This document shows, in pieces, positions 22,510 through 35,412 of a stretch of 64,000 nucleotides of DNA (position 1 is the stretch's first letter; the number at the start of each line of letters is the position of its first letter). The notes beneath the pieces are model-generated. The model was not told the DNA's origin and searched no databases. It worked only from the letters and a program-made list of their open reading frames with translations. Made by a program: the position numbers and the translations under genes. The stretch spans positions 121,764,307-121,828,306 of the forward strand of contig CM035164.1 of assembly GCA_020205615.1 (NCBI GenBank), written 5' to 3'. Source of the stretch: Panax quinquefolius. Taxonomy: Eukaryota; Streptophyta; Magnoliopsida; Apiales; Araliaceae.

Positions 22510-24440
22510 CACTAATACAGTTAAATCGAATACGTAGTGCGAATACAAATACAACTTAATTATACAAGCGTAGGTATAAAATGCGACAAAATATAAGTAT
22601 GAGTTTTAATACAAATATTATCGTCTGAGACAATATCTGAAACTTCAATTCAATATTATTACATTTATTTTCCACTATTTCCTTTGAATAGTGAGACTTC
22701 TAATCTTTCATCTGATCTTCACTCGTTCCCATGAAGAGAACAAAATTTAAGAACAATAAAGAACAATAAACGCTAAAATGAAATATTATGACAAGAAATC
22801 TTGAAATATAATGGGTTTTAGCCTTGACGATGTCGATGCAAATATATATAGTCAACATTAATCATGAAAGTGAAATCCAAATTAAAATAGTCAGTGAGAT
22901 AAATTAAAATCAATTTTAGTCACTTTATCGCAGAATGACACTGAATAATCGTCATTCATATCACTTTGCCGAGATGTTCAGTAATATAATCAATCCGAAT
23001 TATCCAAATCGACGATTCCGAGGATATTGATTCATCGATTCATGATGCCGAATGATATTTTCAAAATAGGGACTTTGAATAAAATCGATATTGTCATCAG
23101 TCCAATCAACTAATTTCATGTAAATATAAAATCAGATGACTCCAATAAGCCTTGCTGACATAAAATGGAATAAAGAGGCTTCGATTCAAATCACCGAGCA
23201 GTCTGATAAACACTGCCCAGAGCGAGGTTATTTCCAGCGGAATAATAAATAGCGGAACCAGTCGAATACGGCAGTGAAAAGTGGAAATGAGCACAAAGGG
23301 CGGGATGTTCCCGAACGAGAGATGATAAATAATGGAACAGTGCATGCGTAAATGCGTGCGGGCGGGATGTTCAATATGATAAATAATGGAACCGGTCAAA
23401 AATAAACTCTGCGGGCGAGTGTTCAACGAATAATAAGAAATGAAATAATAGAAGAATTTCACGAGTATATAGGGTAGCGCGTATCTGAGATATTCAACCG
23501 AGATAATAAAGAATGGAATAACGAAGTTCTTCTTCATGAATAAGAAAAAATAATATTCCTACCTTTGAAAAAGCTGGATCTTTGAAATAGTGAGGTAGCG
23601 GACTTATAACCTTACTTTCTCTATAATTTCTCTACATAAATTACACGTTTATCGATAAAACCTCCAGGACATCAATTATTATCAAAATAAATGTCGATTT
23701 CCACTAATACTAATAATCCTAACACAATGGAACTATCGAATTTCATCTTTAATCAACCTGAAACTTATTCATCGTTAATATTATAACTCCGCGATATTTA
23801 ACAACGAAGTGATTCCGGGGAAGAGGGGCTTTCAGATGAGGATTTCTCTCTTATTGGCGGCCTTGATTAGGTGACGAACCTTTCAGCGTGAACTTCTAGA
23901 ACATTGTCGATATTGCGAATAATAATATGAATAACTTTAGTAAATCTCGATTATTGATTTAATAATATAAAAATATTATACAAATGATATTGTAATGATA
24001 ATTGAATCGATAATATGAGAGATATGATGCATCGATTCTTTTGTAGCAATAATTGAGTATAAGCGAGTGACTTCTCCGTAAAGCATCGATAATTAATACC
24101 TTATATTTCTTGTCACGACCACAGCGTATTCTTGTACTTTTAACAGGTGTTTCAGCAGTTAAAGGTAAAAATTTAAATCGTTATTTTCATAAAGTATTTT
24201 TTGTCGTTTTTTCGATTCGACGATAATTTTATTATTGAGTCCACTTAATGATTGTGCCTTTATGCGAATATTCCTGATTAAAAAGCGAATATTCCCAGAG
24301 CCAATCGAATATTATATAACAACTTGCGTACTTTGAAAATTTGAAAATATTACCTGGCTATAACATTATATCAATTCCACATAATATTCAAAATATATTT
24401 AGAAAAATTATTCTTTATTCATAAAAGTTGGGGTCTTCTG
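22510..24440 (-). mobile_element. Element 4 left (3') LTR, main part
   Basis: Continuation of the minus LTR that starts at 2294. Its first bases are diverged but recognisable (TTAATACAAATATTATCG, matching CAAATATTATCTACTAGA in the element 3 LTR). It contains the reversed hairpin array (23220-23530) and ends at AAAGTTGGGGTCTTCTGA, where a reversed polypurine tract and minus pol begin. Compared with its partner at 30852-32931 it lacks about 0.4 kb of U3 including the TATA box, joined near 23650. It is the most altered LTR in the window. Confidence 0.7.
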
Positions 24441-27400
24441 ACCTCATCTTAACATGAAATTTAAATCCTCGAGAATTAAGTGCGATATCTGGTATATCGA
24501 AGAGGTAAGGATATCTTGATTTCATCTGATTCTAACTCCCGGTCATTTCTTCCACATTGTGATTTCTCCACAAAACTTTGACTTGAGGTATAACATTGGG
24601 CGTAGAATATGATCCTTTTTATCCCAAGATTTTAACGAGTAACTCTTACATACGTTAAATCTTCCTCTATCTCGTCTGGTTCTAATTTAATAATGTGGTT
24701 GGTCTTTCACATATTTACGTAACATAGATATGTGAAAAGCGTTATGAACACGAGACTTGGCGGTAAGCGATACATATACTACAGTACTTTCGATAGCGGT
24801 AAATCTCGTAACTCACTTGTGGAAGCGCGAGTCTATGAAGATCGGTATCAACTCTTTTAATCGATCTTGTGAGGTTTTTATCGTTGTCGGATCGTTTAAA
24901 TCTTTTTCGTAGTCCATACACATGCGTACGGATTCTTGGAGAGCACACTTTCTTCCGTCTGCGCCTCGAATGGAGCGAATAAGCATTGTTATAGGAAAAC
25001 TCGAGGAAATTGAACCGCAGGGTCTTAATAGATCTTGAGAGTTTGAATGGTCCTCTCAGAAACTTAAAATCGTCAAATCCGAGGATGATATACTACTAAT
25101 TAAATCGTAAGTGCAGGTACTATTCGCTTTATGAACTAACCCGAAAATCTTGAAGTGAATCTTGGGTCTCGATCGAGAAACTATGAATCTTGACATACCA
25201 TGCGATGCTTCTGATCTCGTTTATATGCATCTGACGAAGGCGTTCAATGTATAAGTTTCTGGTAGGTAGAAATGGCGGAACTTGATCGATATCAACAATG
25301 ACCCAAATTGCATTTATGCCTTGAAACCTTGGGAAGACCCGATGCTTGAAATCCATTGGTAATGTGTTTCCCTTGAATTCTGGAATTTAAGTAGTTCTGA
25401 TGGACCTTTTGGTGCCGCGATGCTCGCGCGGCTTCGTTAATGAGTTAACGCCTTGAGATAAACTCTTGCCTCTCTTTATATTGCTCCCACCGAATGTCGA
25501 GAATCACGATACGTTTGGTACTCGAGATGGATTACCAAGCAGCGGTGTGTTTGATCTACGCCTCCAAGCCATGATTTATACTTCATCGTCAGTCGTTAGG
25601 AACGAAAGTTTGGAGTTGACTCGAAGTATTCCTTCTTCATCGATTCTTTCTTTACCATCGCATTTCATTCCAGGAGTGGAAGCGGCTCGACACCGTATAG
25701 CATGGTACACCGAGTTAATCTCGATACAAAATGGGCCTTTGCATTGACAATCGCCAATGATTCTCGCTCGTCTTTACGTTCGTGAAGATCGGATGGTCTG
25801 AGTCTTAATCTTCAAATAACTTTCCTTTCTAATCTGATGGCCTCGAATGCTTAAGCGTAAGATCTAAATGTGAGGTTTTTATTCTTTGAGTTATTAAGTG
25901 TCCCGTAAATGGTTCCCGTATTTGGCAGGATGTTTAAATCTTTTAACTCAAGGCGGATGATCTTTGATGAGTCGTAAAATCTTCTCCGCGTTCCAGCATC
26001 GGCCCGTTTTGTATTTCGGTCCAACTATGTCGCGGTGTTGATTTGAGTTACGTTTGGTGCATGATCTTTGCGGGTGTGGATATCCTGACTGGATATCCGT
26101 ACCGTTAGTTATCGTTACTTGACTTGAAGATATATCAGGCTTTTGGAGTATCACGCTTCCCGATAGTTTATGACATAGATCGTCGGCTTGTCGAATGCCT
26201 GAGTCTTCTTCGTCAATAAAGGCGACCTCAAAATTGACTCAAAATATTCATGAATGACAGAGTTCATCGTATCTTTGAGTTAGTGCCGCATTGTTCTATA
26301 AAATGCATTGCGTAATGCAACTTAGAGTTACCGAATCTTTGAAGCGTCACGTCTTAACCATGGATGACAGTATCCGAATGCAGGCTGATCTTGACGGGTC
26401 TGAATCGTCTCCCCTTATTTAGTCGTTGGCTAATTCTCAGTCGGGCTCCATATTTTTGATGTTGTCATGGTGGTGAGCTTTCCACGTGATCGATAAATCG
26501 CGTAATGGCTTTATTCACCAGAAATACGTCAGGGAGCACCTTGATGAGTCTTGGGTTCTCCCATATGAATGCTTGATCTTTACAATGACGGATATCCATG
26601 ATCGTGATATTAACGTGCACGAGGAACAGCGGATTCCATTGTTGAACTTCGGATTCTTTGGAAATGGCATCCTCTTGTTTCCTGAGCTTTTGGAGTCTCT
26701 ATCTCGAAACTAATTTCATGTTACCAGTCTTCTGCACGATTGGAATATGAGAATGTCGTCGGCAAATTTCATTGACAAAGTATGAAAATATGGAATTGAA
26801 AACTCTACGTATCGTATCCGTTTGGTAAGCAACGGTAGTAAGAAATCGACGTCGTTTCTAATTCGATTTATGGCTTCTGACATGTTATCGTTTTAATACT
26901 TTAATTATTTGGGTTCATAATAGATTGGTTAGCAGATATCCGGAATGAAGATCGATCTTGACAAATTGTGCCATTGATGACGAGTTCATCGATGCGAACC
27001 TAGACGGGTCGCTATTTTGTCACAGCGTATGATTCCATGGCGTCGATAAACTTCGTCTCGAACGTCATCAATTTCAGAATAGAGCATGATCTTCCCGAGA
27101 GCATTACTGGATGTAATGAAGATGGTCAACAATTCCGCAAGCATGTCGATAGAAAGTCTGAAATTTAATTTGATATGAGAGGCTTTGGATCATTCCTTGA
27201 AGGGTTGAAATTGAGAATTGGTTCCTGAGGGTATCAGCGGAAGGTCTTGAGACGTTATTCGGGGGAAGGCATATGACAAAAATTCATTCAAAAGCGCGTT
27301 TTGTTCACAGGGATTACGATGGATCTACTGGAATAATTCTCTCCACTTACACGACATCGGTTTTAACCTTCGAGAATGACTTTTGATATCGGAATGAAGT

Positions 27401-27740
27401 TGATCTTTGAAAGCATAATCAGGCTAGAGTGCTATTATTCTGTAATTCAGCAACGTTGTCAGTCGATGCGAAGCTGACGCAACCTTACGAAAACAATTTA
27501 TTTTGAGCATGATGGTGATGAATGATTCAATTCCACTAGTCAGAATCACATCCAGTCTTCCCGTCTTTCACCCAGAAAGTAAGATCTTGCACCCCGAGAG
27601 CATCTTTGGGGTGATAATTCAATGTGAAGACATAAACGTTCTTATTTATTAAAGGTTTCTAAGTACGAAATTTGATAGATAAGTCAAAGTCTAATTTCCG
27701 TTGAGTCATGAGCTTTGGAAATGGGCCTTATAGGAAAATC
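24441..27740 (-). pseudogene. Element 4 pol remnant
   Basis: Minus-strand pol, heavily broken. Near 24480-24640 it matches the chromodomain end of element 1. The basic region of the integrase C terminus is at 24742-24948 (GLRKRFKRSDNDKNLTRSIK). The integrase core at 25129-25356 shows FPRFQGINAIWVIVD and FLPTRNLYIERLRQMHINEI. RNase H and RT similarity is patchy between about 25800 and 27200. Protease-like sequence (TAAGTCAAAGTCTAATTTCC) is near 27690. No gag is recognised further right. Confidence 0.65.
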
Positions 27741-30700
27741 AATTTGTGATAAACAACATAGATTAATTAAACGATAGACTTTGAGTGAGAATTTACTGAT
27801 AAGTGGAACGAGTTGAATCGTGAAATTCTTGCTATTAACAACCAAAAATAGTTCCTTAGCGATGCTTGTGAGGTTTCTTTACGGGAATAGTGAATCCCTA
27901 GGCAAAGCTTGATGCATCCGATCTTTAGTTGCAATGGATAAGCGAATAAAGACATGGCTTGAGCATTATATTGATAGAACCTTTAATGGCAGTATGTAGG
28001 TTAATTATTTGAAATACTTCCCGTGATGACCTAACGAGATTGCTATAAGGAATACCTAAAAGATTCTATGCACCAGTCATACATGACTTTTCTAGGGGAT
28101 GGCGTCGTAGTTCACTTGAATCGAGTAGTATGCGAATCTGTGTGATGATTGAGCGTATACTTTGACTTATTCACCTTTAAGAAATATTATATATTAAAGG
28201 ATGTGATTTAGCAGTTTGATGATCGTTTAGCCGTTTTCATAATGTATGGATGATAAAAGATAGGTGAGTACAATACATTTCCAGAACCACGTTCTTTGAA
28301 TGTGACAAATTGATGATAATTGATGCACCAATCAATCATGTGAGATCAAATTCTTGGCTTAACGATCTTAATTTAAATAAGAAAGGTATTAAAGGCAATT
28401 ATCGACCCGATTTGTTTTAGGATAAACCCATAGTTTTAACTTGATGGCACTTAAATTGATGAGTTCTAATGGATAAATTCTTAGAAAAGGCAAAAACTAA
28501 ATAATTGTCCGATAGTATGACTTTGGGGATTAGTGAATCGTTTAATTTTGTCGTTTCTTGCTGTCGTTTGGATGAGGATGATTGATCTCCGTGATCATTT
28601 GTTATTGGAACCTTAAAAGCTGATATGTAGGTCTTTGTTCAGAGAATAAGTTCCTTTGAGCATTGGCTGTGAATACACAATGGAGTTTTATTTGCTTTGT
28701 CAGTAGGAATTCTGTGATGATAGTAGTCTGATGATCCTTGGACTTGAGATCATCATATTATCTTGTGTATGATGAGTTATACTTTGACAATTCATCCATA
28801 GGGTATATGAAGGGTATGCTTGGGTCTAATAGGTTGTGCGTGGAATGATATGATCGATAAAGGATCTAACAATAAAGAAAATGTCACATGTGATTGATAA
28901 ATGACATGAGTCGCAGCGAAAGGCGAGAATGAAATTAGAAGAGGGTTTCTAATTTGCATTTTAGGTTAATGCGTTTAAGATTGGAAATACATATAATTAA
29001 AATAAGACTTAGCGGTAATTCCGTTATTTATTTAATTTGGGACCATTGTATGGTGGAAGGATTGAATTATACGGTAACTATTTTCGAAAGGTTTAACTTT
29101 TATGCCAGTTAATGTTGAAATCTATATTATACGGAAAGTAGATTTGATACGTAGGAGACTTATCACATTGTAGAATAAATATTATTTATTTAAATAAATT
29201 AATTATTTAATTTATTTATTTAAATAAGATTAGGTAAGATTTATTCACAATAGGTTTAATATGGAGATTATAAAGATACTTCCATGCAAAAGGAAGAATA
29301 ATTATTTAAAGTTAATGCGTAATAATAATAATATGTTATGTATATTTAATTTACAATTCTCTTCGTAATTGATTAACCAATCGGGTTGCTAAAATTGGGT
29401 TTGGTCAGATGGGTTGATTTATGCCTTTATTCAACTTGTTGGGGAGGATAACCTTTTCACGAATTGTAGATGTCACTTTCGAGTGAAATAAAGCTTACCA
29501 CTAATGTTTAATAAATATTCTATGTTTTCGGGAGCATCTCAATTAACAAAGATGAAATCCAGAGGTAATGTGTTCGGGTAAGATTTTCCGTTAATCACAT
29601 AAAGATCATTCACCACTTTCCATCACGAATATGGGCATCCCATGAGCAAAAAACCAATGTCTAAACAATTCTCGTGACACGATTCTGATGATTTATTCTT
29701 TATGGTTTTAATTAATAATTAGCCTGCTCTGTTTGTAAATTTTTAAATTAATATCATGATTTTACCTTATTACTTTAATTATCAATTTTGTATGATTTAA
29801 CTAATATGAATACCTTAAACCCATTTTTATCGTGTTGACAATTAATAGCGGGACATTTCTGGATTGAAAAATAAAACCCAGAGTACCATAAGGTATAGAA
29901 TACTTTGCCAGAGTACCATTTACGGCATTCTCTCCTTACATTATTCTCCGTCTTTATATGGTGCTCATCAAGAAATGTTTTATGATATTGTTTGTACAAA
30001 TATTATTCATTTATGTACTAGTCATCGTTTTAATTATCTTTAAGCGATGTGATAAATATTCTGGTGCTTGAATACATGAGAATATCAGCAGATATTTTAA
30101 GCTTAAAATGAAATATTCAGTCGAAATTGATCTCATGAGGACACTAAAGTATGCAGCGTATAAGATTAGGTTTGGAATACCTTTGAATGGAGTTTAAACA
30201 TTAAGTGATTCATTCAAGATTCCTCATTATTTAATTTACTTTCGAATCATGTAAGAGCAATCTAATAAGTTTCTCGCATTTGAACTTCATTGGGAATATT
30301 CCTTAGCTAATAGGAGTTAAGAAATTTTATTAAAACGACACGGTCAAAATCCCTTAATGGCTTTTAAAATTACTAGCGAATTGCAAACTCCACCTCTTAT
30401 AATTAATATGGCGAATACTTATTGGAAAGTACTTGATCGTTGAATTAAGCTCTTGGAACTAATAATGTTCTAAATGCATCTTGAATCGTGATTTGAAGAT
30501 CGTCCTTGGGGATTACTTTATTGAAATAAATTAATTATCGAATTTATTTATTTAATATGGATTCTTCGTAATATGGAGAATCTTAAAGTACAAAAAGCCT
30601 TCATTTAATTAATGGCATAATGTAATAATATCGTTTGTATATTTAATTTAATCTATGGTGATCGAATAAATTAAATAGCTTAATATTATTATTTAATATT

Positions 30701-30851
30701 TTAGAAATATTAAATATAAATTAATAAGAGTTTCAATTATTGCTATTTTAAATTTTTAGGAATTAATTTAATATATTCTCGAGCCTCGAGTTTAATCAAT
30801 TAATAAGATTAGGGCATAATTAATCCAAAAATAGGTGATTAAAACATGTTG
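27741..30851. other. Unassigned AT-rich insert inside element 4
   Basis: This 3.1-kb stretch sits where element 4 should have gag, leader and PBS, but I recognise none of these and no open frame above 75 aa that looks like a protein. Two AT-rich blocks resemble each other in direct orientation, about 29160-29350 and 30510-30670 (both contain AAATAAATTAATTAT and TGTATATTTAATTTA), so they may be ends of another eroded element. The junction with the element 4 right LTR is near 30852. Confidence 0.4.
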
Positions 30852-32931
30852 TTACTAATGCTATCATCTCGTCCGCCCACCCGCTCCCTTCGACTAGTCC
30901 CTCGCTTACGCTCTCAATTTCTGAAAAGAACAATAAAAGTAAAAGGGCGAGCTCAATTAGCCCAAGAGAGGGAAATATTATGACTAAGATAATGCGTAAT
31001 ATATTATCGTTAGCCTTCAATAAAGTTAAACTTATACAATATAACAACCATCAAGTTTAACTACACAAGAACAAACAATCCATTAAAAGAGTCAGTAGAG
31101 AATAAAATCTACTATCTTTTATGATTTAGAAGGTTTTCATCACTTTTATCGCGAGACTCGACCTTAATAAATAATCCACATCATCCCCACTTTTCGTCCA
31201 AGGATATTCATTAGTATCACAACCACAAATTATCCATGACTTTCAAAGATATTCGAAGATATTCATGTATATGATCATGATCATATGCCAACAACTGTCC
31301 ATCAAAGCACTACGGGCCAATGAGGACTTTTACCACATTATTTATAATATTACGGTCATGATTATACCGAATAATCCCTGGTCATAATCATACCAAGTCC
31401 ATCTAAGCACTACAGGCCACAGATGACTTTCAACATAATATAAACATGAGGATGATGACAATGATATAAGAATTCAATAAAATAAGTTCAATAATTAATT
31501 TATCTAGGGACTAATAACGTCCAAATTGTCAACATGATACTGCTTTGTGGAGTAAAATTCAAGAATGCTCAGAAGAATATTTTCACGAAAAGATACTGGA
31601 GGAAGCGCAAATATCAAGGATATTCCACTAATTTCATGGAGTATAGAAATCAAAACTTTAACCAACTGAGTATAATAAAGAATGGAATAACAAAAGAAAT
31701 CACCAGGCATGCGATAGACGCATGCATGTGTTATTCCAATGTAATAATAAATCATAGAACCGTCGTCGTACGTAAATCACGGACAAGATGTTCCAACAGA
31801 ATGATAAATAATGGAACCAGGTCCGGCGTAAACGCACTGACAGGATGTTCCAGCAGAATAATAAAGAATGGAATAATAGAAGAATTTCACCAAGTATAGG
31901 GTAGCCCGCGTATACAGGTTATTCCAACAAAATAATAAAGAATGGAATAACAGAAGTTCTCTTCATGAATAAGAAAGAAATAATATTCCCTACCTTATAA
32001 AAACTGGATACTGGAATAGTGAGGTAGCAGACTTCTCTTCTTCTTTCTCTCTATAATAATCGCTCTAAAGCTTTTGTGAATTTATGAGAAATGAAGGAAG
32101 AATGAGCTTCTATTTATAGGAAAATATAGTTTCGATAATTGCACGTTTTGGGGTTCGAAAAATTACAGTACAGTACCTCCAACTTTTCTTCCATTTTTAA
32201 TTTAGTCCTGCAAGTATTATCAAACTTGTACCACCTCCCCTAATAGTAAATAATATGAATCAATAGTTCAATCATGTGAATCAATAGTATAATCATGTGA
32301 AAATACGAATTACGTGATAGTACCTCCATCTATACCTCCATTTTAACTTAGTCATGTACAGTATTATCAATCTTGCACCAACTCCCCTAATAAAGACAAG
32401 AATGTGATTCAATAGTACACACATGTGAACAAATAGTTATATAAGCATGTGAATTAGTAGCAATTAATTGCTCAATTATCCGATAAATTACCCGATTTAT
32501 CAATAAAACCTCCAAACATCAATTATTATCAAAATAAATGTCGATTTCCACTAATACTAATAATCCCAACACAATGGAACTATCAATTTCATCATTAATC
32601 AACACGAACTTATTCATCATTAATATTAAAACTTACAATATTTAACAACCAGGTCGTTCCCAGGAAAGAGGGGCTTTCCGATAAGGATTTCTCCTTATTG
32701 GTAGCGCAATTAAGTGACCAAACCTCTCCTCGATGTAACTTCTGGACATTGTCAATATTGCAAATAATAATATGAATAACTTTGTCGTCTTAATTATTGA
32801 TTTAATAATATAAAATATTATGCAAATGATATTTGTGACAATAATTGAATGAATAATATGAGAGATATGATGCAAAGAATTATCATGCAATAATTGAGTA
32901 TAATCGAGTGACTTCTCACGTAAGCATCAAT
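30852..32931 (-). mobile_element. Element 4 right (5') LTR, first part
   Basis: Similarity to the element 3 LTR begins at TTACTAATGCTATC, about 210 bp in from the expected end, so the outer end and the PBS are lost. It carries the ATCTTTG-type array (31200-31400), reversed hairpin units (31670-31960) and an inverted TATA (32110). U3 holds a tandem duplication of about 150 bp (32175-32300 and 32320-32440, each with AGTACCTCCA and TCCCCTAATA). It is interrupted at TCAAT (32927-32931) by element 3 and resumes at 42296. Confidence 0.75.
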
Positions 32932-35366
32932 TGTGACGCCCCAAAATTAGGTATCGCCACCCATCTTGGGTCGCCACTTACATGGTACATAAATTCAAAT
33001 ACAACTTACTAATATAATCACGTGTGGTACAATACGACATAAATCGTGAGTTTGAATACAAATATTATCTACTAGATATTATACAAACTCAAAAGGAGTC
33101 CTCATTACAACTATTATCACACTATTTCACGTAATAGTGAGGACTACTAATGCTATCCTCTCGGACCATTACTCCGCTCCCCGACTCGTCCCCAAATATG
33201 TTCTCATTTCAAGAGAACAAAGAAAGAAAGGGTGAGCTCAACTAGCCCAAAGAAGAAATATTACGACTAAGATAATGCGAAATAAATTATCATTAGCCTT
33301 CAACAATGTTAAACCGATAAAATACAATAGACAACCAGGTTTAACTACAAATGAATATGCAATCCATTAAAAGAGTCAAGTAGAGAATAAAATCTACTAT
33401 CTTTTAGGTTTTAAAAGGTTTTCATCAATTTTTTATCATTTGAGACTCGAATTTTAATAAATAAACCACCACATCTAATCATCCCCGTACTACACGGCCA
33501 AGGATTTTCATCAAATTATCAATGGTCATGACTATACCGAATCACCCCTCGGTCATAATCATACCAAAAACTATCCATCACCGCATTACAAAAGCCACCG
33601 AGGACTTTTATCACATCATTTATAACAAGCCATGATTATACCGAATGATCCTCGGTCATAATCATACTAAGTTCATCTATGCACGTAAGCGAAAGATAAC
33701 ATAATATATCATGAGGATGATGACAATGACATAATAATTCAATAAAACAAGTTCAAGAATTATTTTATCCGTGAATTAGTAACGTCCAAATTGTCAACAA
33801 GATATCGCTTTTGTAGAGTAAAATTCAAGAATGATCATAAGAATATTTCCATGAAAAGATATCGGATGAAACGCAAATATCAAGGATATTCTACTAATTT
33901 CATGGAGTATAGAAGTCAAAGTTTTAACCAACCGGGTATAATAAAGAATGGAATAACAAAAGAAATCACCATGCATGCGGATTGTGATAGATAGGTTATT
34001 CCAACGGAATAATAATAACGGAACCAAAGTCGTGAAATTCACAATCGACAGATGATCCAATGTAATAATAAATGTTTGAATAATAAACAATGGAACCGTG
34101 TCCGTGTAAAACACATGCATGTGATATTCCAAATGTAATAATAAATACGAATAATAAACAATGGAACTAGGTCCCTGTAAAACACACGCATGAAGATATT
34201 CCAATGTAATAATAAAGAATGGAATAATGTAAGAAGATCACCAAGTATAGGGATTCCAATTATGCGCAGTTATTCCAATAGAATAAATAAGGATGGAATA
34301 ACATAAGGATTTCACCAAGTATAGGGTACGCCGTATATACAAAGTTATGTATAGGGTATACCACTTTTACGAAAGTTATTCCAATGTAATAATAATGAAT
34401 GGAATAACAGAGGTTCTCTTCATGAATACAAACGAATAATATCCCTTACGGGTACAACAAATAATACCCCTTACCGTAAAAGACACTGGATATCAAAGTA
34501 GTGAAGTACCAGAATACTCTTCTTCTTTCTCTATAGATTTTCTCTCTCTATAGCTTCTCTCTATAATTTCTCTCTAGAGTTTCAAAGAATTGTAAGAAAA
34601 TAATGAAGGAATGAGCTTCTATTTATAGGAAAATAGAATGCATAGTAATTAATCCATGAACGGTCCAGATTGATTTACTTTAATCTGACGGTCCATATTT
34701 AAAGCAAAATCTTTTAAATAAAATATAATATATTCTATTTATATAAAAACATTTTACTATGCAAACACTATGCAACACTATGCAAAACACTATGCAAAAC
34801 ACTATACAACACTATGCATAATAAAATATAATATATTCTATTTATAGAATAACTTTAATAAAGTATTATGTTTTATATAAAAAGATGTTTCTGTTTTATT
34901 ACGTTAATAATACGAATAAAACAAAACGTCATTATCGCTATAATAATTCATATTATTAATCGACAATAATGGAATCAAACTGAGTGACTTCTCACATAAG
35001 CATCAATAATCAATACCGTGTGCTACTATGCAACCACACGACATCGCATTTCTTTACTACCGAGTAGTTCAACAAAGATCAACCAGAAAAAACTTCCGCC
35101 GTTATTTCAATAAAATATTTTTGTCGCTTTCTCAATTCGACAATAATTTTGTTGTGGGGTCCACCAATGATTGAGTCAGTTATCGAATATTCCTCGCTTA
35201 AACCTAATATTCCCCACCAATCGAATATAATATAACCACTCTTGCATACTTTGCAAAATTTATAAATACTACCCACAACTATAATATTATCTCAAATTCA
35301 CACCATAATATTAAAAATTATTTCGACAAAATTTAAATCTTTATTGATAAAATCTGGGGTCTCACA
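32932..35366 (-). mobile_element. Element 3 3' LTR
   Basis: From TGTGACGCCCCAAAATTAGG to AATCTGGGGTCTCACA. It includes the reversed hairpin array (33930-34440), inverted TATA CTATTTATA (34619-34627), and a U3 block with ACACTATGCAA repeats (34750-34820) that the other elements lack. It is followed by ATCTCCCTCCTTATGG, the reversed polypurine tract. Confidence 0.85.
34750..34820. repeat. ACACTATGCAA tandem repeats in element 3 U3
   Basis: About six units of 11-14 bp built on AACACTATGCAA lie about 130 bp upstream of the TATA box on the minus strand. The other LTR of the same element has only three or four recognisable units at 41694-41745. Confidence 0.65.
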
Positions 35367-35412
35367 ATCTCCCTCCTTATGGAATTTTGCCCTCAAAATT
35401 AGGGTACGACTG

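Noticed and set aside
25466..26713. Plus-strand open frames of 93 and 75 aa
   Set aside because: They are antisense to decayed minus-strand integrase and RNase H/RT sequence of element 4 and show no domain.
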